NCBI GenBank assembly: GCA_030681035.1
Contig: JAUXUI010000142.1
Location: 1-38,741, forward strand
Direction of reading: 5' to 3'
DNA from: Lysobacteraceae bacterium
GTDB lineage: Bacteria > Pseudomonadota > Gammaproteobacteria > Xanthomonadales > Xanthomonadaceae
DNA length: 38,741 nt
Below are positions 7,665-16,496 of the stretch, one piece after another (position 1 is the first letter of the stretch; each line of letters opens with the position of its first letter). The notes under the pieces were generated by a model, which saw nothing but the letters and a program-made list of their open reading frames with translations, searched no databases and had not been told where the DNA came from. A program made the translations under genes and the position numbers.

Positions 7665-10067
7665 TCAAAACCGATAACGCAGGCGCAGGGTCCAGCTGCG
7701 CGGACGCTCGGGAAGCACCAGGTTGGAGCCGAACAGGTCCGAGGCGTTGGCGCGGAAGTAGCGTTCGTTGAACAGGTTGTTGATGAAGCCCTGCACTTCG
7801 AACTGGCCGATGCTGACGCTGCTGCCGAGGTTGACCACGGTGTAGCCGGGCAGGCGCACCACGCCGGAAAACCCCGAGGGCATCGCGGCCACGTCGGTGA
7901 CGGTGGCGAACACTTCCAGGATGTCGGTGGGTTTGACAATGGCGGTGAGGCTGCTGACCCGGTCGGGAATGCCGGAGCGTTTGTTGCGGCCGTCGATCAG
8001 GCCGGAGACGGTGCCGCCGAAGCTGTTTTCCGGGGCGATGCCGCTGTCGGCCGGGTTGAAGAACGCGAACTGGCCGCCGGCCGAGATGTTGGTATTGATC
8101 ACATCCTGCCACGCGCTGTTGCCGATCAGGCTGAGCCAGTCGCTGACTACGTAACGCACTTCGAGCTCGATGCCCTTGCCGCGCGTCGAGGTGTTGGTGG
8201 ACAGGTTCTGCGAGCTGAAGTTGGTGCGGGTCTGGCGATAGGCCGATACTGCCGTGAACAGCCGGCCATCGAGAAAGTTGCCCTTGATCCCGGCCTCGTA
8301 CAAGCGCGAGGCATTGAGTGCGCCCAGTTCGACATTGGCGAGCGACACTTCGCCGCCCTGGCCGGTGATCACGGTACGCTGGGTCGAGGCGGTGACATAC
8401 GGCCGGATGGTGTCGGTCAGGTCGTAGCCGAGGCTGGCGGTCCACGACAAGCCGCTGTCGGTATCGCTGGCCTGCTGGCCGGCATCGCCGGCGGTGGCGC
8501 TACGCGCCTGCCGCGATTGGATATCCAGCACGTCGTAACGCAGGCCGAGCAGCGCATGCCAGCGCTGATACAGCGTGACGTTCGACAAAGCCGCCAAGCC
8601 ATAGTCGGTGTAATCGGTGGTGAGGTCGTTGATGAACTGCGCGCTGTCGAACAGGCCGGCGGTTTCGATGCGGTCGTTGGCGCTGGGGCCTTGCGACAGG
8701 TCGCGGCGGTCGAGGAACTCGAACAGGAAATCCTCGGCCAGCTTGGCGCGGGTGTGGCGCACCGAGGGCGAGAACTCGAAATCGGCCTGCACGTTCGGGC
8801 TGGCATCCCATTGCCACGCCGCAATCAACTGGTCTTCCAGCACCCAGGTGTCGATCACCTGCGAGAAGCCGTAGGAGTTTTGCAGCTCGGTATCGAGGCT
8901 GTCGAAAAACAGTTTGTTGGTGAGCTGCACGCCGTTGTTCAACGCATGGTGAAAGTCGAAGTAGGCGGTGGTGGTGTCGGTGGCGAGAAAATCCTCGGGA
9001 TCGATCAACACGTTTTTGCGCGAGAGTTGCACTTGGTGAACGCTGGCCGGGTCGAGCGCAAACACGGCATTGGCGCCATTTGGGCCGAAGCTTGCCACCG
9101 GCCCGGCGGTAGTCAGGCCGGGCGCAAACACGAACGCCGACAGGCCGCCGGCGGCGGTGATCTCGGCCTGCGACAAACGGCCGCTGTGGTCGCTGTCGAG
9201 ATTCAGCAACGGGGTGCCGGCCAGATACGTGCCGTTGTCGATCAGCTCCTGGCTCAGCCGGTTCCAGCCGGCATTCTGGTTGCCGTGGTAGTTGTGGTAT
9301 TGCACCCCGAACTCGACCCGGGTGCGCTCGTTGATGTCGCTGTCGAACGCCGCCTGCAGCACGCTTTGCCGGGTGCCGTCGTTGCGGTAGTAACTGTCGG
9401 AGTTTTCGTGCAGGCCGTACAGGTAATAGCCGACCGGGGTGGCGTCGGCATTGAACTTGTAGCCGTATTCGGCTTCCAGCACCGCGCGATCCCAGGAGCC
9501 GGTGGTGAACGACACTTCGCCCACCGATTTGTCGAGATAGGCGCCACTCTCGGCGCGCGCCGACTTGGGTACGAAGTTGACGTAGCCGCCAATCTTGGAT
9601 GGGCCGTAGATCGGCGAGGCCGGGCCGCGCACGATGTCGAGGCGATCGGATGCGGCGATCGGGGTGGGGATGTTGCCGGGGTTATCGACCCGGCGCACGC
9701 CACGGAAATAATTTTCGCCAGGCGTGCCACGAATATCGATCGAGCCGGCGACACCAAAAAACGAGCTGGTGAAGGTGCCCGGCGTCAGTGTGGTGATGTC
9801 GTTGAGGTCGCGGATATTGAGCAGATCGATCAGTTCGGCGCTGACGCTGGTCACTGCGCGCGGGGTGTCCTTGATGCTCAGGTCAAAGCCGGTGACCGAG
9901 TTGGTTTCACCCTGTTGCAGCAGGTCGCGGCGATCAAGCACCTGGCCGCTGACTTCGACGGTGTCCAGGCGCGTGCTGGTTGTTTCCGGCGGGGTGTTCT
10001 GGGCGATGGCCGGGCTGGCGAATGCCAGCGCGATGGCGAGGCCAAGGCGGTGTGGGTGTGGGGGCAT
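7665..10067 (-). CDS. TonB-dependent siderophore-type outer-membrane receptor with EF-hand-like insert
   Basis: An 800-residue outer-membrane receptor. A signal peptide (residues 1-22, ending SPAIAQ) is followed by a plug domain holding RAVTSVSAELIDLLNIRDL, IDIRGTPGENYFRG and DRLDIVRGPASPIYGPSKIGG, and a 22-strand-type beta barrel ending in the aromatic LRLRYRF. VEVSGQV near residue 40 may act as the TonB box region. The plug and the VRGPAS-YGPSKIGG phrasing suit siderophore receptors, but the ligand cannot be read. Residues 291-302 match a calcium-binding EF-hand loop, unusual in a barrel protein. No Fur box was recognised upstream; REP repeats fill that gap. The start has no strong ribosome binding site, so it is less certain. 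Confidence 0.9.
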   Translation of the reverse strand: MPPHPHRLGLAIALAFASPAIAQNTPPETTSTRLDTVEVSGQVLDRRDLLQQGETNSVTGFDLSIKDTPRAVTSVSAELIDLLNIRDLNDITTLTPGTFTSSFFGVAGSIDIRGTPGENYFRGVRRVDNPGNIPTPIAASDRLDIVRGPASPIYGPSKIGGYVNFVPKSARAESGAYLDKSVGEVSFTTGSWDRAVLEAEYGYKFNADATPVGYYLYGLHENSDSYYRNDGTRQSVLQAAFDSDINERTRVEFGVQYHNYHGNQNAGWNRLSQELIDNGTYLAGTPLLNLDSDHSGRLSQAEITAAGGLSAFVFAPGLTTAGPVASFGPNGANAVFALDPASVHQVQLSRKNVLIDPEDFLATDTTTAYFDFHHALNNGVQLTNKLFFDSLDTELQNSYGFSQVIDTWVLEDQLIAAWQWDASPNVQADFEFSPSVRHTRAKLAEDFLFEFLDRRDLSQGPSANDRIETAGLFDSAQFINDLTTDYTDYGLAALSNVTLYQRWHALLGLRYDVLDIQSRQARSATAGDAGQQASDTDSGLSWTASLGYDLTDTIRPYVTASTQRTVITGQGGEVSLANVELGALNASRLYEAGIKGNFLDGRLFTAVSAYRQTRTNFSSQNLSTNTSTRGKGIELEVRYVVSDWLSLIGNSAWQDVINTNISAGGQFAFFNPADSGIAPENSFGGTVSGLIDGRNKRSGIPDRVSSLTAIVKPTDILEVFATVTDVAAMPSGFSGVVRLPGYTVVNLGSSVSIGQFEVQGFINNLFNERYFRANASDLFGSNLVLPERPRSWTLRLRYRF

Positions 10068-10142
10068 GGGGTACGTTTTCCGGAAAGTGATTTCGATGGG
10101 TTTCGGTCGCTTCGCGACAGCGCTCGCTGCGCGATTCGCTCT

Positions 10143-10242
10143 TGTGGGAGCCGGCCTGCCGGCGAACAGCGGTGGTCGCCCACAGGGTGGGCTCCTACAA
10201 AAAGCGGTGATCTGCCCTGTAGGAGCCCACCCTGTGGGCGAC
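10143..10242. repeat. REP cluster: one degenerate unit plus an inverted pair
   Basis: A degenerate unit (GTGGGAGCCGGCCTGCCGGC, about 10144-10167) is followed by an inverted pair. The left arm is 10175-10199 (GTCGCCCACAGGGTGGGCTC...) and the right arm 10218-10242, its exact reverse complement. Each arm contains a 6-bp stem, GCCCAC/GTGGGC. The cluster sits upstream of the TonB receptor. Confidence 0.8.
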
Positions 10243-10311
10243 TGTCGGTCGCTCGGTCACGATGGTTTCGCTGCGCCGCCCATCCTACACGGCCATCGGG
10301 CTGCACCGCCA

Positions 10312-10950
10312 TTATTCATCGCGATTGAGCGCTTGCCGGGTGAAATCGTCGCTGCCACGCGCCACCAGGCCGCCGCGCGGATGCAGCATCACCTCGTAGT
10401 GGCCACCATCGATCAGTGGCAGGTAGGCACCGCTGCCGTAGCGGGTGTCCACAAACGGCAACCATTGCGGGTACTGCTGTTGCAGGGTCAACAGGTCGAT
10501 GGCATTGCGGCTGCTGAGTGCGAACACGCTGCGCGCGGCCTCGCGTTCCTGATCGATGTCGCGGTAGCGTCCGGACAATCGTTCCAGCCGGTACAGTGGC
10601 GGCACCCCGGCCAGCAGCGCCGGTAATTGCCAGCGCAGCACGCGGGCATCGAGTTGCCATTCGTCGCCCAGCACTTCGAAGCGACGGGTGTCGCCGCTGG
10701 CATCGTGCAATAACACCGCGAAGCGCTGCGGCCCAAGCGCGGTTGTTTCCAGCGTGGCCACCGGAAATGCCTGATCCAGCCGCAGGTATTGGCGCAGGCT
10801 GACGCCCAGCGCCGCCAGCAGCAACGCCAGCAACACGCAGCACAGCCCAAGCAGACGCCGCAGCCAGCGCCCGCTGCGACCAAACAGCAGGATCAGCGCG
10901 AACAGCCCAAGCAGCAGTGCCGGCAGCAGCAACCAGTTCGTCGGGTTCAT
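10312..10950 (-). CDS. Membrane protein often labelled multidrug transporter
   Basis: A 212-residue protein. The N-terminus has two close hydrophobic helices (about 5-25 and 34-50) separated by the basic turn GRSGRWLRR. The rest, from LRQYLRLDQAFPVATLET, is a soluble domain rich in hydrophobic-polar alternation (RFAVLLHDASGDTRRFEVLGDEWQLDARVLRW), probably periplasmic. Related proteins carry the label cation/multidrug efflux pump, but two helices cannot make a pump and I would not accept that function. GGAGGG lies just before ATG 10950. It diverges from lptM-dapF across 65 bases. Confidence 0.7.
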   Translation of the reverse strand: MNPTNWLLLPALLLGLFALILLFGRSGRWLRRLLGLCCVLLALLLAALGVSLRQYLRLDQAFPVATLETTALGPQRFAVLLHDASGDTRRFEVLGDEWQLDARVLRWQLPALLAGVPPLYRLERLSGRYRDIDQEREAARSVFALSSRNAIDLLTLQQQYPQWLPFVDTRYGSGAYLPLIDGGHYEVMLHPRGGLVARGSDDFTRQALNRDE

Positions 10951-11015
10951 CACACCCTCCAGCGTGGGTTGGGAAAGGCGGCAATTCGTTTCTACGCCGC
11001 AGTATACTGGCACGC

Positions 11016-11132
11016 ATGAAAACCACTGCCCGCTTTGCCTGTCTGCTGATCGCTCTGGCCCTGCTCGCTGCCTGCGGCAACAAGGGGCCGCTGGTGTTGC
11101 CACCGCCGGACGCGCAGTCCGCCACGCAATGA
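11016..11132 (+). CDS. lptM: LPS assembly lipoprotein LptM (YifL family)
   Basis: A 38-residue lipoprotein precursor. A signal peptide ends in the lipobox LLAAC with Cys20 as the lipidated residue, followed by GNKGPLVLPPPD, the short motif of the YifL/LptM family. In E. coli LptM helps mature the outer-membrane LPS translocon LptDE; the role here is by family. The stop overlaps the dapF start (ATGA), the conserved lptM-dapF arrangement, and argues for coupled translation. A TATACT hexamer at 11003-11008 could be a -10 box, but no good -35 is seen. Confidence 0.88.
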   Translation: MKTTARFACLLIALALLAACGNKGPLVLPPPDAQSATQ

Positions 11133-11974
11133 GCGATCCCGGCCCGCTGCATTTTTCCAAGATGCATGGTGCCGGCAACGATTTCGTATTGGTCGATTGC
11201 CGTAAGGGTCGCGTCATCAACGCGGCGATAGTGCGCGCAATGGCCGATCGTCATCGGGGTATCGGCTGCGATCAGTTCATCACCATCGAGGCCGCGCACA
11301 GCGCCGATGCTGTGGCCGGCTACCGGATATGGAATACCGACGGCTCAAGTGCGCAGCAGTGCGGCAATGGCGCGCGCTGCGTTGCTGCCTGGTTGCGCCG
11401 TGAGCACGCCGAGCTGCCGCCGCATTTTGTGCTCGACAGCCCGGCTGGCGCAGTCGCGGTCGAAACCCTGGGCGGCGGCAACTACGCATTGCAGCTTGGC
11501 CGGCCCGAGTTTCGCCCCGAGCGGATTCCGCTGCGGGTGGATGCCGAAGCGTTGACCTATACCTTGAACGTCGCTGGCGAGGCAGTGCATTTTGCTGCGG
11601 CATCGATGGGCAACCCGCACGCGTTGATCGAAATGAGCGAGCTTGACGACGCCAGCGTGCAGCGGCTGGGCCCGGCGTTGCAGGCGCGGGCCGAGTTTCC
11701 CGAAGGCGTCAATGTCGGTTTCGCCCGTGTGCGCTCGCGTTCGGTGATCGACCTGCGCGTGTACGAGCGCGGTGTCGGCGAAACCCTGGCTTGCGGCAGC
11801 GGCGCCTGTGCGGCGGTGGCGATACTGGTGCGCGCCGGCCGGGTGGATCGCCGTGTACGTGTCAGCCTGCCCGGTGGTGATCTGGAAATTGCATGGCCCT
11901 ATGATGGCGCACCGGTGCGCATGGCCGGGCCGACGGCGTTTGTCTTTGATGGTGATTTCGAGGGAGTGTGGTGA
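11129..11974 (+). CDS. dapF: Diaminopimelate epimerase
   Basis: A 281-residue cytoplasmic enzyme interconverting LL- and meso-diaminopimelate for lysine and peptidoglycan synthesis. Both catalytic cysteines are in their motifs: Cys78 in QQCGNGARC and Cys222 in LACGSGACA. The N-terminal FSKMHGAGNDFVLVD and the internal ASMGNPHALIE are also typical. The length is normal. The start overlaps lptM and the stop overlaps the start of the DUF484 gene, so the three genes form one translationally coupled unit. Confidence 0.97.
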   Translation: MSDPGPLHFSKMHGAGNDFVLVDCRKGRVINAAIVRAMADRHRGIGCDQFITIEAAHSADAVAGYRIWNTDGSSAQQCGNGARCVAAWLRREHAELPPHFVLDSPAGAVAVETLGGGNYALQLGRPEFRPERIPLRVDAEALTYTLNVAGEAVHFAAASMGNPHALIEMSELDDASVQRLGPALQARAEFPEGVNVGFARVRSRSVIDLRVYERGVGETLACGSGACAAVAILVRAGRVDRRVRVSLPGGDLEIAWPYDGAPVRMAGPTAFVFDGDFEGVW

Positions 11975-12666
11975 TGACAGAGCATGCTGGGCGCATCGGC
12001 CCGAGCGAAGTGGCGGCCTGGTTGCGTCGCCATCCCGATTTTCTGGCGACTTATCCCGATCTGGCACTGACCCTGGCGCCGCCGCGTCAGGAAGGCAGTG
12101 CGACTTCGCTGGCCAGCTATCAGCTCGATGTATTGCGCGACAAGAATCGCGAGCTGAATCGGCGTCTGCACGAGTTATTCGCCACCGCGCAGGAAAACGA
12201 ACGCCTCGCGGTGCGCACCCATCAGCTTGCGCTGACCTTGATGCGCCAGCGCAGCGCGGCCGACACCGTGCGCGCGATGGTGGCGTGTCTGGGTGAGGAT
12301 TTTCAGGGCGATCAGGTCAGCCTGGTGCTGTACCACCCGGTAGCGGGGCTGGGCAATGAGCCGTGGCTGCAAATCATTGCTGCCGATGCGACCGAACTCC
12401 ATCCCTTTGCGCAATTCGTGAGCGACGACGAGCCGTTGTGCGGGCGGCTGCACACCGACAAGCAACAACGCCTGTTCGGGGAGGGCCACACCAATATCCA
12501 GTCGAGTGCATTGATGGCAATTCCCGAGCGTGGCCTGCTGGCTGTGGGTTCACGCGACGCCAACCGGTTTTTCCCCGGTATGGGCACCGTGTTTCTGCAT
12601 TTGATGGCGCAATCGCTGGCGGCGGCGCTGGCGCGCTTCGAGCCGAGTGAGTGCGGTGCAACGTGA
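11974..12666 (+). CDS. DUF484 family protein (GAF-like)
   Basis: A 230-residue cytoplasmic protein of the DUF484 family, which usually sits between dapF and xerC as it does here. The N-terminus (VAAWLRRHPDFLATYPDLALTL) is the family signature. Residues of about 45-85 are rich in charged heptads and look coiled-coil, and the C-terminal half has a GAF-like fold (LMAIPERGLLAVGSRDANRFFPGMG). The biochemical role is unknown. AGGGAG sits seven bases before ATG 11974, which overlaps the dapF stop. A REP-filled gap of about 250 bases separates it from xerC. Confidence 0.9.
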   Translation: MTEHAGRIGPSEVAAWLRRHPDFLATYPDLALTLAPPRQEGSATSLASYQLDVLRDKNRELNRRLHELFATAQENERLAVRTHQLALTLMRQRSAADTVRAMVACLGEDFQGDQVSLVLYHPVAGLGNEPWLQIIAADATELHPFAQFVSDDEPLCGRLHTDKQQRLFGEGHTNIQSSALMAIPERGLLAVGSRDANRFFPGMGTVFLHLMAQSLAAALARFEPSECGAT

Positions 12667-12734
12667 GTGCAGCCGGTCAAGCGTTGCAGCCATGTCGCGG
12701 TGATCCCGTGTTCGTTTTCTTTGCGGCTTGCCGG

Positions 12735-12804
12735 GTCGCCCACAGGGTGGGCTCCTACAAAGAAGCGGCGGCGCCCACCTGTAGGAGCGCACCCTGTGCG
12801 CGAC
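12735..12804. repeat. REP inverted pair between DUF484 gene and xerC
   Basis: Left arm 12735-12759 (GTCGCCCACAGGGTGGGCTC...), right arm 12780-12804 (TGTAGGAGCGCACCCTGTGC...). The right arm has a C-to-G change in its inner stem with a matching change on the other side (GCGCAC/GTGCGC), so the hairpin is kept. GC-rich degenerate sequence continues to about 12900. Confidence 0.8.
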
Positions 12805-12918
12805 CGAGCGAACTGCGTAGCGGCGAAGCGAAGGCGGTGCTGGCGCAGCAAGCGTTGCGTAGCAACCGACTGAACACATCGGCGCAGTTGGCAAGGCACG
12901 GGTTGAGCACCGACCGAC

Positions 12919-13818
12919 ATGAACACGCTGCCTGACCTGAACGCGGCGGTCACCGATTATCTGGCGCGACTGCGGGTCGAGCGGCGCGCATCCGTGCATA
13001 CGCTGGATGCCTACCAACGCGATCTCGCCGCGCTGGTGCAGTGGATGACGCAGCAGGGACACGCATCGTGGTCTGCCCTGACGACGGAAGCCCTGCGCAC
13101 CTTCATCGCCAATGAACATCGTCGTGGGCTGAGCAGCAAAAGCCTGCAACGCCGGCTCTCGGCTTGTCGCGGCCTGCTGCGAGACCTGCTGCGGCGGGGC
13201 ACTATCGCGGCTGATCCCAGCGCCGGCTTGCGCGCGCCCAAGGCAGCACGCAAGTTGCCGCAGGTGCTCGATGCCGATGAAATGGGCCGCCTGGTGGAAG
13301 TGCCGACCGACGGGCCGCTGGGCCTGCGTGATCGCGCCATGCTCGAACTGTTCTATTCCTCCGGCCTGCGCCTGTCCGAACTGTGTGGCCTGCGTTGGGG
13401 CGCGTTGGATCTGGATGAAAGTCTGGTGCGCGTCGATGGCAAGGGTGGCAAAACGCGCATCGTGCCGGTGGGCCGCTTTGCGCGTGAGGCCTTGCAGGCT
13501 TGGCGTGCGCAGTCCGCCGCCAGCACTGAAGCTCCGGTATTCCCAGGCCGAGGCGGCGCGCCAATTTCATCGCGTGCTGTGCAGTTGCGGCTGAAGCAAC
13601 TTGCGCAAAGGCAAGGCGTGTGGAAACGCGTGCATCCGCATTTGCTGCGGCACAGCTTCGCCAGCCACGTGCTGGAGTCGTCCGGCGATCTGCGCGGGGT
13701 GCAGGAACTGCTGGGCCACGCCGACATCGCCACCACCCAGATTTACACCCATCTGGATTTTCAGCATCTGGCCAAGGTCTATGATGCGGCGCATCCGCGG
13801 GCGCGACGTAAAACCTGA
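12919..13818 (+). CDS. xerC: Tyrosine recombinase XerC
   Basis: A 299-residue site-specific recombinase that, with XerD, resolves chromosome dimers at dif. The N-terminal SAM-like core-binding domain (about 1-95) is followed by the catalytic domain with R151 (SGLRLSEL), H241 and R244 (HLLRHSF), H267 (LLGHADI) and the nucleophile Y276 (TQIYTHL). The position after dapF-DUF484 is the conserved one for xerC. No partner dif site was seen in the window. The 3' side carries a hairpin repeat, which could end the transcript. Confidence 0.95.
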   Translation: MNTLPDLNAAVTDYLARLRVERRASVHTLDAYQRDLAALVQWMTQQGHASWSALTTEALRTFIANEHRRGLSSKSLQRRLSACRGLLRDLLRRGTIAADPSAGLRAPKAARKLPQVLDADEMGRLVEVPTDGPLGLRDRAMLELFYSSGLRLSELCGLRWGALDLDESLVRVDGKGGKTRIVPVGRFAREALQAWRAQSAASTEAPVFPGRGGAPISSRAVQLRLKQLAQRQGVWKRVHPHLLRHSFASHVLESSGDLRGVQELLGHADIATTQIYTHLDFQHLAKVYDAAHPRARRKT

Positions 13819-13927
13819 GGGTTGTCAATGGTGTTTGTTTCAATCGTCGTCATGCCTGCCCCAGATTCAAGCATTCGAGGGCTGGCTACAGCGGGCATCC
13901 TCTTGCCCAATCCACTGAAGGCACTGG

Positions 13928-13947
13928 ATTCCCGCTTTCGCGGGAAT
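13928..13947. repeat. Hairpin repeat after xerC
   Basis: ATTCCCGC (13928-13935) and GCGGGAAT (13940-13947) pair exactly across TTTC, followed by GACGAG. Degenerate relatives ending GGAATGACGAG occur at 250-260 and 299-309. It lies 110 bases beyond xerC. Confidence 0.65.
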
Positions 13948-14001
13948 GACGAGGTTGGGGCTGGTGATGGTTAACCGGATTGCAATGGCTTGGGTCGTAC
14001 T

Positions 14002-14030
14002 CTTGTTCTAGCCCGTGGCCGTCCCCATCA
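14002..14030 (+). promoter_or_regulatory. Candidate sigma-32 heat-shock promoter for hslV
   Basis: CTTGTTC (14002-14008), 14 bases, then CCCCATCA (14023-14030). This resembles the heat-shock consensus CTTGAAA-N(11-16)-CCCCATNT. The predicted transcript start is about 20 bases before the hslV ATG. HslVU is a known heat-shock protease, which supports the reading. The -35 half matches imperfectly. Confidence 0.5.
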
Positions 14031-14058
14031 AAGTCATTCGGGAACTTGGAGCGCAATC

Positions 14059-14598
14059 ATGGCGGAAACCATCCACGCCACCACCATCATCAGCGTGCGT
14101 CGCGACGGCCAAGTGGTTGTTGCCGGCGATGGCCAGGTAACGCTCGGCAACACGGTGATGAAGGCCAATGCCTGCAAAGTGCGGCGGCTGGGCCGCGATG
14201 GCCGGGTGTTGGCCGGGTTTGCCGGTGCCGCCGCCGACGCCTTTACCCTGTTCGAGTTGTTCGAAGCCAAATTGGAAAAGCACAGCGGCCAATTGGTGCG
14301 CGCGGCGGTCGAACTGGCCAAGGATTGGCGCACCGAGCGCCGTCTGGGCAAGCTTGAAGCCCTGCTCGCGGTCGCCAACAGCGAAACCTCGTTGATCGTG
14401 TCCGGCAATGGCGATGTGATCGAGCCCGAAGATGGCCTGATCGCGATCGGTTCCGGCGGCCCGTTTGCCCTTTCTGCGGCGCGCGCCCTGCTGGCGCACA
14501 GCACGCTCGACGCACGCAGCGTGGCCGAGGAGGCAATGAAGATCGCGGCGGATATCTGCATTTACACCAATCGCAATATCAGTGTGGAGGTGTTGTGA
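14059..14598 (+). CDS. hslV: ATP-dependent protease peptidase subunit HslV
   Basis: A 179-residue peptidase of the proteasome-like Ntn-hydrolase family that forms a double hexamer capped by HslU. The mature N-terminus should be Thr8: the sequence reads MAETIHA then TTIISVRR, and threonine at the start of TTIVSVRR is the nucleophile in E. coli. A seven-residue propeptide is thus inferred. Other family marks are [29 protein letters not shown] and [18 protein letters not shown] precedes ATG 14059 by about eight bases. Unusually, hslU lies 520 bases downstream, behind repeats. Confidence 0.96.
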   Translation: MAETIHATTIISVRRDGQVVVAGDGQVTLGNTVMKANACKVRRLGRDGRVLAGFAGAAADAFTLFELFEAKLEKHSGQLVRAAVELAKDWRTERRLGKLEALLAVANSETSLIVSGNGDVIEPEDGLIAIGSGGPFALSAARALLAHSTLDARSVAEEAMKIAADICIYTNRNISVEVL

Positions 14599-14632
14599 AG
14601 CCGGGGCCTCGGGACTCGGGATTTCAGGAAAA

Positions 14633-14678
14633 GCGTAAAGCTCTCGGTCCGCAAAGGACGCAAAAAGCGCAAAGGAAG
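14633..14678 (+). repeat. CGCAAAG-type repeat, copy 1
   Basis: Begins GCGTAAAGCTCTCGGTCCGC and continues as CGCAAAG tracts. Near-identical copies lie at 18880-18960 (reverse) and 23686-23761 (forward), each close to a REP pair. No coding frame is conserved among them. Confidence 0.65.
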
Positions 14679-14792
14679 GACAAAGCTCGAGTTTCTGCGC
14701 GCACTGTTGTGTTCGTCATCGCACCATCACAACGGTGACGCGGTCCCGGGTTACGGCCCTGCGGGCCTCCAACCCGGGCTACAACTTGGTCG

Positions 14793-14862
14793 GTCGCTCA
14801 CAGGGTGAGCTCCTACAAACAAACGGTTGCGCTCACCTGTAGGAGCCCACCCTATGGGCGAC
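14793..14862. repeat. REP inverted pair in the hslV-hslU gap
   Basis: Left arm 14793-14817 (GTCGCTCACAGGGTGAGCTC...) with inner stem GCTCAC/GTGAGC, a compensated variant. Right arm 14838-14862 (TGTAGGAGCCCACCCTATGG...), with one mismatch in its inner stem. Confidence 0.8.
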
Positions 14863-14879
14863 AGTTATCGCGACGGTAC

Positions 14880-15055
14880 AGTGCGATGAAACGGGAAAGC
14901 CAATGCGCAGCAAACGCATGTGCGGTCGAGTGCGACAATGCGCGGTAAAGGACGTGCGCCCTGCGCAAGGCGTTTTGGGCCCTTTTCCGCCGTGAAAAGG
15001 GCCTCGCCGGACGCAGGCTTGAAAGCTTGGCTTTGAAGGTTTTCGGCCACAGGTA
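14880..15055. repeat. Long intergenic repeat, copy A
   Basis: Starts directly after a REP arm. It shares two blocks with copy B (23936-24303): the segment around GTGCGATGAAACGG, and a 62-base block at 14930-14991 that ends GGCGTTTTGGGCCCTTTTCC. The block at 24180-24242 differs by only a few bases. No gene is seen in it. Confidence 0.6.
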
Positions 15056-15079
15056 GCATTAAGCGATTGCTTCACCGAA

Positions 15080-15108
15080 CTTCAGCAACACATTCAACGA
15101 CCCCACTC
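15080..15108 (+). promoter_or_regulatory. Candidate sigma-32-like promoter for hslU
   Basis: CTTCAGC (15080-15086), 14 bases, CCCCACTC (15101-15108): the same spacing as the hslV candidate, but a weaker match. Its predicted start point would leave almost no leader before ATG 15120. A separate promoter is expected because a repeat-filled gap isolates hslU from hslV. Confidence 0.35.
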
Positions 15109-15119
15109 TGGCCATCCCC

Positions 15120-16460
15120 ATGACCCAACTCACCCCCCGCGAAATCGTCACCGAACTCGACCGCTACATCATCGGCCAGGCTGATGCCAAGCGCGCGGTC
15201 GCCATCGCCCTGCGCAACCGCTGGCGGCGGATGCAACTCGACCCGGCACTGCGCAATGAAGTCACCCCAAAAAACATCCTGATGATCGGTCCCACCGGTG
15301 TTGGCAAGACCGAGATCGCACGGCGGCTGGCGGCGCTGGCCAACGCACCGTTCGTGAAGGTCGAGGCCACGCGTTTCACCGAGGTCGGTTATGTCGGCCG
15401 TGATGTCGAGCAGATCATTCGTGATCTGGCCGATGCCGCGGTCAAGATGTTCCGCGAACAGGCCAAGGTGCGGGTGCGGGTGCAGGCCGAAGATCGCGCC
15501 GAAGAGCGTGTGCTCGACGCGCTGTTGCCACGGCGCAGCGGCTCTGGTTTTGACGCTGGCACGGCCAGCAACGAGCCATCGGCAATCGACAGCGATACCC
15601 GCCAGAAACTGCGCAAGCAACTGCGCGAGGGCAAGCTCGATGATCGCGAAATCGAGCTCGAGCTCGCGGTAAATGTTGGCGTTGACATCATGGCGCCGCC
15701 AGGGATGGACGAAATGGCGCAACAGCTCAAGCAGATGTTCCAGGGCATCAGCGGCGGCAAGACCCACAAACGCACATTGCCGATACGCACAGCGTTGCCG
15801 CAGCTGGTCGAGGAAGAGGCCGGCAAGCTGGTCAATGAGGACGAGATTCGTCAGCTTGCCATCGAGGCTTGCGAGCAAAACGGCATCGTGTTTCTCGATG
15901 AGATCGACAAGGTGGCCAAGCGCTCGGAAGGCATGGGTGCCGATGTCAGCCGTGAAGGCGTGCAGCGCGACCTGCTGCCGCTGGTCGAAGGCTCCACCGT
16001 CAGCACCAAATACGGCGTGGTGCGTACCGATCACATCCTGTTCATCGCATCGGGCGCGTTCCATATGGCCAAGCCGTCCGACCTGATCCCCGAATTGCAG
16101 GGCCGCTTTCCGATCCGGGTGGAGTTGAGTGCGCTGGGCAAGGACGAGTTCGTGCGCATACTCACCGAGCCCAAGGCGGCGCTGATTCGCCAGTACGAGG
16201 CGTTGCTGGCAACCGAAGGCGTGCGCTTGAGTTTTACCACCGACGCCATCGAGCGGATCGCCGAGATTGCCTTTCTGGTCAACGAGCGGCAGGAGAATAT
16301 TGGTGCCCGCCGCCTGCACACAGTGCTTGAGCGCCTGCTTGAAGGCATCAGCTATGAAGCCCCCGACCGCAGCGATGATGTGGCGATTGATAGTGCCTTT
16401 GTTGACGCGCAACTGGGGGCGTTGGTTCAGGATCAGGATCTTAGCCGATATATCCTGTAG
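15120..16460 (+). CDS. hslU: HslU, ATPase subunit of the HslVU protease
   Basis: A 446-residue AAA+ unfoldase that feeds substrates into HslV. It shows [16 protein letters not shown] at the N-terminus, Walker A GPTGVGKT (57-64), the GYVGRD pore motif near residue 90, a charged I-domain from about 110 to 240, Walker B VFLDEIDK (about 257-264), the sensor region GRFPIRVEL and sensor 2 [12 protein letters not shown]. The C-terminal tail DLSRYIL is the segment known to insert into HslV. No clear ribosome binding site precedes ATG 15120. The normal tight hslV-hslU operon is split here by 520 bases of repeats. Confidence 0.97.
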   Translation: MTQLTPREIVTELDRYIIGQADAKRAVAIALRNRWRRMQLDPALRNEVTPKNILMIGPTGVGKTEIARRLAALANAPFVKVEATRFTEVGYVGRDVEQIIRDLADAAVKMFREQAKVRVRVQAEDRAEERVLDALLPRRSGSGFDAGTASNEPSAIDSDTRQKLRKQLREGKLDDREIELELAVNVGVDIMAPPGMDEMAQQLKQMFQGISGGKTHKRTLPIRTALPQLVEEEAGKLVNEDEIRQLAIEACEQNGIVFLDEIDKVAKRSEGMGADVSREGVQRDLLPLVEGSTVSTKYGVVRTDHILFIASGAFHMAKPSDLIPELQGRFPIRVELSALGKDEFVRILTEPKAALIRQYEALLATEGVRLSFTTDAIERIAEIAFLVNERQENIGARRLHTVLERLLEGISYEAPDRSDDVAIDSAFVDAQLGALVQDQDLSRYIL

Positions 16461-16496
16461 GTTTCGTCAATCCCACTGCATGAGGTTTTTGATTCG

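Noticed and set aside
7620-10328. Very long plus-strand open frame (902 codons) opposite the TonB receptor
   Set aside because: It is the antisense of a clearly recognisable receptor and has no known domain. Long antisense frames are expected in GC-rich DNA.
15072-16412. Long minus-strand frame opposite hslU
   Set aside because: Antisense shadow of a well-conserved gene with no protein features of its own.
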